This document shows, one piece after another, positions 61,865 through 64,000 of a stretch of DNA of 64,000 nt (position 1 is the first letter of the stretch; every line of letters starts with the position of its first letter). The stretch comes from Denitrobacterium detoxificans. Its GTDB lineage: Bacteria; Actinomycetota; Coriobacteriia; Coriobacteriales; Eggerthellaceae. The DNA lies in assembly GCF_015062615.1 (NCBI RefSeq), contig NZ_SUUH01000001.1, positions 654,098 to 718,097 on the forward strand. The letters run 5' to 3'. The translations under genes and the position numbers were made by a program. A model generated the notes under the pieces. It saw only the letters and a program-made list of their open reading frames with translations, had not been told where the DNA came from and ran no database searches.

Positions 61865-62950
61865 CTACAGTGCAGCGATCAGGGCGTCGGTGAACTCCGT
61901 GGTGCTACATGCCGGCTTGCTGGAACCCGTGGCCCAGCGAATGTCGCCCGTAAGGTGCTCGCCCTCCGCGTACACGGCGCGCACGGCAGAGCGAATGCGC
62001 TCGGCACATTCCTGTTCGCCCAGATAATCGAGCATCATGCAAGCGGAAAGGATTTCCGCCGTGGGGTTGGCCTTGTTCTGTCCCGCGATATCGGGAGCGC
62101 TGCCATGCACGGCCTCGAAGATGGCGTACTCCTTGCCGATGTTCGCGCCAGGGGCAATGCCCAGGCCACCCACCAGGCCAGCGCACAGGTCGCTTGCGAT
62201 GTCGCCGTACAGGTTCGGCAGCACCACGACGTCGAACCGGCTGGGGTCGATGACCATGTTCATGCAGAACGCGTCGACGATCTTGTCCTCGAATTCAATG
62301 CGGCCTTCGTACTCCTTGGCAACCTCACGCGCAACGCGCAGGAACAGGCCGTCGGAATGCTTCATGATGTTGGCCTTGTGCACCGCCGTGACCTTCTTGC
62401 GGCCCTGGGCGATTGCGTATTCGAACGCGTACTTCACGATGTTACGCGAACCAGTAATGGAAATGGGCTTCACGGAGATGCCGGCGTCCTCGCGAATCGT
62501 GCCCGCATCATGGGAGGCGCAGAATTCGATGAGCTCGGCGGCTTCGGAAGAGCCCTGCTCGAACTCGATGCCCGCGTACAGGTCTTCCGTGTTCTCGCGC
62601 ACGATAACCAGGTCTACATCGTTATAGCGACCGCCCGCACCCTCGATGCTGATGTTGGGACGCAGGTTCACGTACAGGTCGAACGCCTTGCGCAGGGCAA
62701 CGTTCACGCTGCGGAAACCAGAACCCACCGGCGTGGTAACGGGGCCCTTGATGGCAACCTTGTTGCGCTTCACCGCGTCGAGCGTGCTCTGGGGCAACGG
62801 CGTGCCATGCTCCTCCATCAGATGGGCGCCAGCCTCGGCGATTTCCCATTCGATTTCGGCACCGGCAGCTTCCAGAACGCGCTGCATGGCCGAGCTCGTT
62901 TCGGGACCAATGCCATCGCCGGGAATGAGTGTAACGGTGTGCTGTGCCAT
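61865..62950 (-). CDS. icd: Isocitrate dehydrogenase, NAD type
   Basis: 361 residues. It oxidatively decarboxylates isocitrate to 2-oxoglutarate. IPGDGIGPE at the start and the substrate-binding region GSGFRSVNVALRKAFDLYVNLRP are characteristic. The cofactor motif is HGSAPDIAGQNKANPTA, where NADP enzymes have Lys and Tyr (APKYAG); Asp-Ile here points to NAD+. The ATG follows AAGGAG. It is 54 bases upstream of acnA. Confidence 0.92.
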   Translation of the reverse strand: MAQHTVTLIPGDGIGPETSSAMQRVLEAAGAEIEWEIAEAGAHLMEEHGTPLPQSTLDAVKRNKVAIKGPVTTPVGSGFRSVNVALRKAFDLYVNLRPNISIEGAGGRYNDVDLVIVRENTEDLYAGIEFEQGSSEAAELIEFCASHDAGTIREDAGISVKPISITGSRNIVKYAFEYAIAQGRKKVTAVHKANIMKHSDGLFLRVAREVAKEYEGRIEFEDKIVDAFCMNMVIDPSRFDVVVLPNLYGDIASDLCAGLVGGLGIAPGANIGKEYAIFEAVHGSAPDIAGQNKANPTAEILSACMMLDYLGEQECAERIRSAVRAVYAEGEHLTGDIRWATGSSKPACSTTEFTDALIAAL

Positions 62951-63027
62951 CGAGTCTCCTTCGGATTCCTCTGTACTTTAGTATGCAAAAGTGTCCCTTA
63001 TTCCTACCATACATATCCGCTAAATAG

Positions 63028-63053
63028 AAAAAGGCGCGGAAATCACCGCGCCA
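63028..63053 (-). terminator. Terminator after the HEAT-like protein gene
   Basis: A seven-base-pair stem (GGCGCGG at 63033-63039 with CCGCGCC at 63046-63052) is followed on the minus strand by five T. It lies 36 bases past the stop and before the icd promoter region. Confidence 0.8.
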
Positions 63054-63088
63054 ATTCCGTATATGGTAGCCGTTTACCGAAGCAGGAG

Positions 63089-63688
63089 CTACGAAAGATT
63101 ATCGATAATCTGCTGAGCCCTGTGCTTCAGCGCGCCCTTGCCGTTCTTCGAGTCGAATTCCATGCGAGCCTTCAGCTCTTCCTTTACGGCAGGGGCAAGC
63201 TTGCCCTCGGAAAAGCCGATGACGGCAACGAGCATTTCTTGGAACTCGATATCACCGTGATAGCACTGAATGGCCTCGTCGATGAGGGGCCACGTCTTTT
63301 CGGAACGGTTTTCCGTAGTGGAACCCAGCTTGCAGAGGAAGCGCATGGCGGCCAGATGCGCAGGGCCGCTGTCCTCGTCGAACAGGGCCGTTTCGGCACC
63401 AGGAATGGCCTTGTCGCACACGCGCGATTCGAGCGCAACGATTTCCGTAAGCGCATTCAGGCATTCCCAACGCGTCTGGGCTTCCGGACGATTAAGCGCA
63501 TCGACGATCTGGTCTACGTAAGGCACGACCTTGCTTGGGTTCTTCTTGGCAACGCCCGCAACAACGGCAGCGGAGTTCTGCCTTGCGCGGCGCGATGAAC
63601 CGGAAAGCTCGTCGACGACCTTCTTCAGCATGCCGTCACGGGTGGATGCAATCTCTATTGCCTGCTCGATAGCTTCCTTATCGCTCAC
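63089..63688 (-). CDS. HEAT-repeat-like protein of unknown function
   Basis: 199 residues, entirely helical, with repeated helix pairs that resemble HEAT/ARM repeats (for example VPYVDQIVDALNRPEAQTRWECLNALTEIV). No enzyme motif, signal or membrane segment is present. The GTG start follows AAAGGAG. It may act as a scaffold or binding protein; neighbours give no clue. Confidence 0.7.
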   Translation of the reverse strand: MSDKEAIEQAIEIASTRDGMLKKVVDELSGSSRRARQNSAAVVAGVAKKNPSKVVPYVDQIVDALNRPEAQTRWECLNALTEIVALESRVCDKAIPGAETALFDEDSGPAHLAAMRFLCKLGSTTENRSEKTWPLIDEAIQCYHGDIEFQEMLVAVIGFSEGKLAPAVKEELKARMEFDSKNGKGALKHRAQQIIDNLS

Positions 63689-63879
63689 GTAGTCTCCTTT
63701 GGCAACGCAGTTTTAACCATATGATTTTACCTCATATTCGGCATTTTGACTAAATGCCCAGGCGGAAGCCATAGCACGACAAGGGTGAACCTTTGCGGCC
63801 AAAGGACATGGGCACCCGCCTGAACGCGTCGCATTCCAGCGCGGGGCACGAAAGCAGCGGGCCACGACAGGCCCCAAGA

Positions 63880-63905
63880 CTCAATCCCGGTGCTCAATCC
63901 CGGTG
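63880..63905. repeat. 13-base tandem repeat
   Basis: CTCAATCCCGGTG occurs twice in perfect tandem (63880-63892 and 63893-63905), in non-coding sequence. It is too short and too few to suggest a CRISPR array. Confidence 0.8.
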
Positions 63906-63922
63906 CGCAAACTACCCAATGC

Positions 63923-63969
63923 AAAAAGGGACCGCCCGGCGGCGCGCGATGCGCCAGCCGGGCGGCCCC
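63923..63969 (-). terminator. Rho-independent terminator of a gene beyond the right edge
   Basis: A long GC-rich stem (63928-63940 with 63957-63969, extended by further pairing in the loop) is followed on the minus strand by five T. The gene it terminates must lie beyond 64000. Confidence 0.8.
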
Positions 63970-64000
63970 ATGGCATGGAAATGCCCCCCATGAGCGCGAC

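Larger units (their letters stand above)
63689..64000. other. Right-edge intergenic region
   Basis: About 312 bases without a gene. It holds the promoter region of the HEAT-like gene near 63690-63740, a stretch with inverted repeats (CAGGCGG/CCGCCTG, about 63758-63823), a 13-base tandem repeat and a strong terminator for a minus-strand gene beyond the edge. A 65-codon reading (63727-63924, minus) was not called. Confidence 0.5.

Noticed and set aside
63880..63905. CRISPR-like repeat
   Set aside because: Two abutting 13-base copies without spacers are not a CRISPR array.
63740..63920. RNase P RNA, tmRNA, 6S or SRP RNA
   Set aside because: None of the conserved cores of these RNAs could be found on either strand.
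63727..63924. 65-codon minus-strand reading frame at the right edge
   Set aside because: Composition is unlike neighbouring proteins, it has no ribosome site, and it overlaps tandem repeats and inverted repeats.

Overview
The window is a gene-dense, GC-rich bacterial chromosome segment of 54 protein genes and two tRNA genes, with no phage, insertion sequence or CRISPR array. It most resembles the Coriobacteriia (Actinomycetota), probably the Eggerthellaceae. The pointers are a LuxR-type HTH fused to a many-helix membrane domain, a CarD regulator, a compact type II fatty acid cluster using FabK and a fused AccD-AccA, anaerobic class III ribonucleotide reductase, and many GTG starts with strong AAGGAGG-like ribosome sites. 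This placement is inference and the genus is not resolved.

Layout. 0.4-5.6 kb: a three-gene surface locus (a six-repeat SpaA/Cna-B-like adhesin and two small exported proteins), with no sortase or LPxTG motif visible. 5.6-7.5 kb: YacP-like NYN nuclease, RlmB and a YfcE-like phosphoesterase. 7.5-10.7 kb: an operon of universal stress protein, COG2509 flavoprotein, MtnA and a small membrane protein. 10.8-16.5 kb: CarD, tRNA-Val, MATE exporter, L,D-transpeptidase, tRNA-Leu and the membrane LuxR regulator. 16.7-19.8 kb: two permeases. 20.1-21.9 kb: a membrane GGDEF protein and ThrH.

21.9-29.1 kb (minus strand): acpP-fabK-fabD-fabG-fabF-fabZ-accDA, with a palindromic operator candidate upstream of acpP. 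fabH lies apart at 33.4 kb, divergent from a MarR/FabT-like regulator. The two loci probably form one regulated fatty acid system. Between them are a copper ATPase with a C-terminal CopZ-like domain and a zinc-ribbon membrane protein.

35.2-41.6 kb: NlpC/P60 hydrolase with a probable leaderless promoter, an EAL c-di-GMP protein with a degenerate GGDEF domain, an isolated PseG-like hydrolase and a sodium:solute symporter. 41.9-48.7 kb: a complete tryptophan operon trpEGDCFBA with near-continuous overlaps, preceded by a T-box leader. 48.8-52.4 kb: flippase, TcdA, TatD-like hydrolase and a small acidic protein. 52.5-55.5 kb: nrdD-nrdG under two NrdR-box-like palindromes. 55.8-57.0 kb: rplJ-rplL with an L10 leader and attenuator. 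57.0-63.7 kb: a large unknown membrane protein, acnA, NAD-type icd and a HEAT-like protein. The last 300 bases hold a terminator for a gene beyond the right edge.

The window is mostly core and housekeeping. The most distinctive items are the biotin-carboxylase-like N-terminal domain on AccDA, the split copper ATPase/chaperone, the fab operator paired with a FabT-like regulator, the trp T-box, the sortase-less adhesin locus and the probable leaderless NlpC gene. I saw no clearly new multi-gene system such as a defence island or a biosynthetic cluster.
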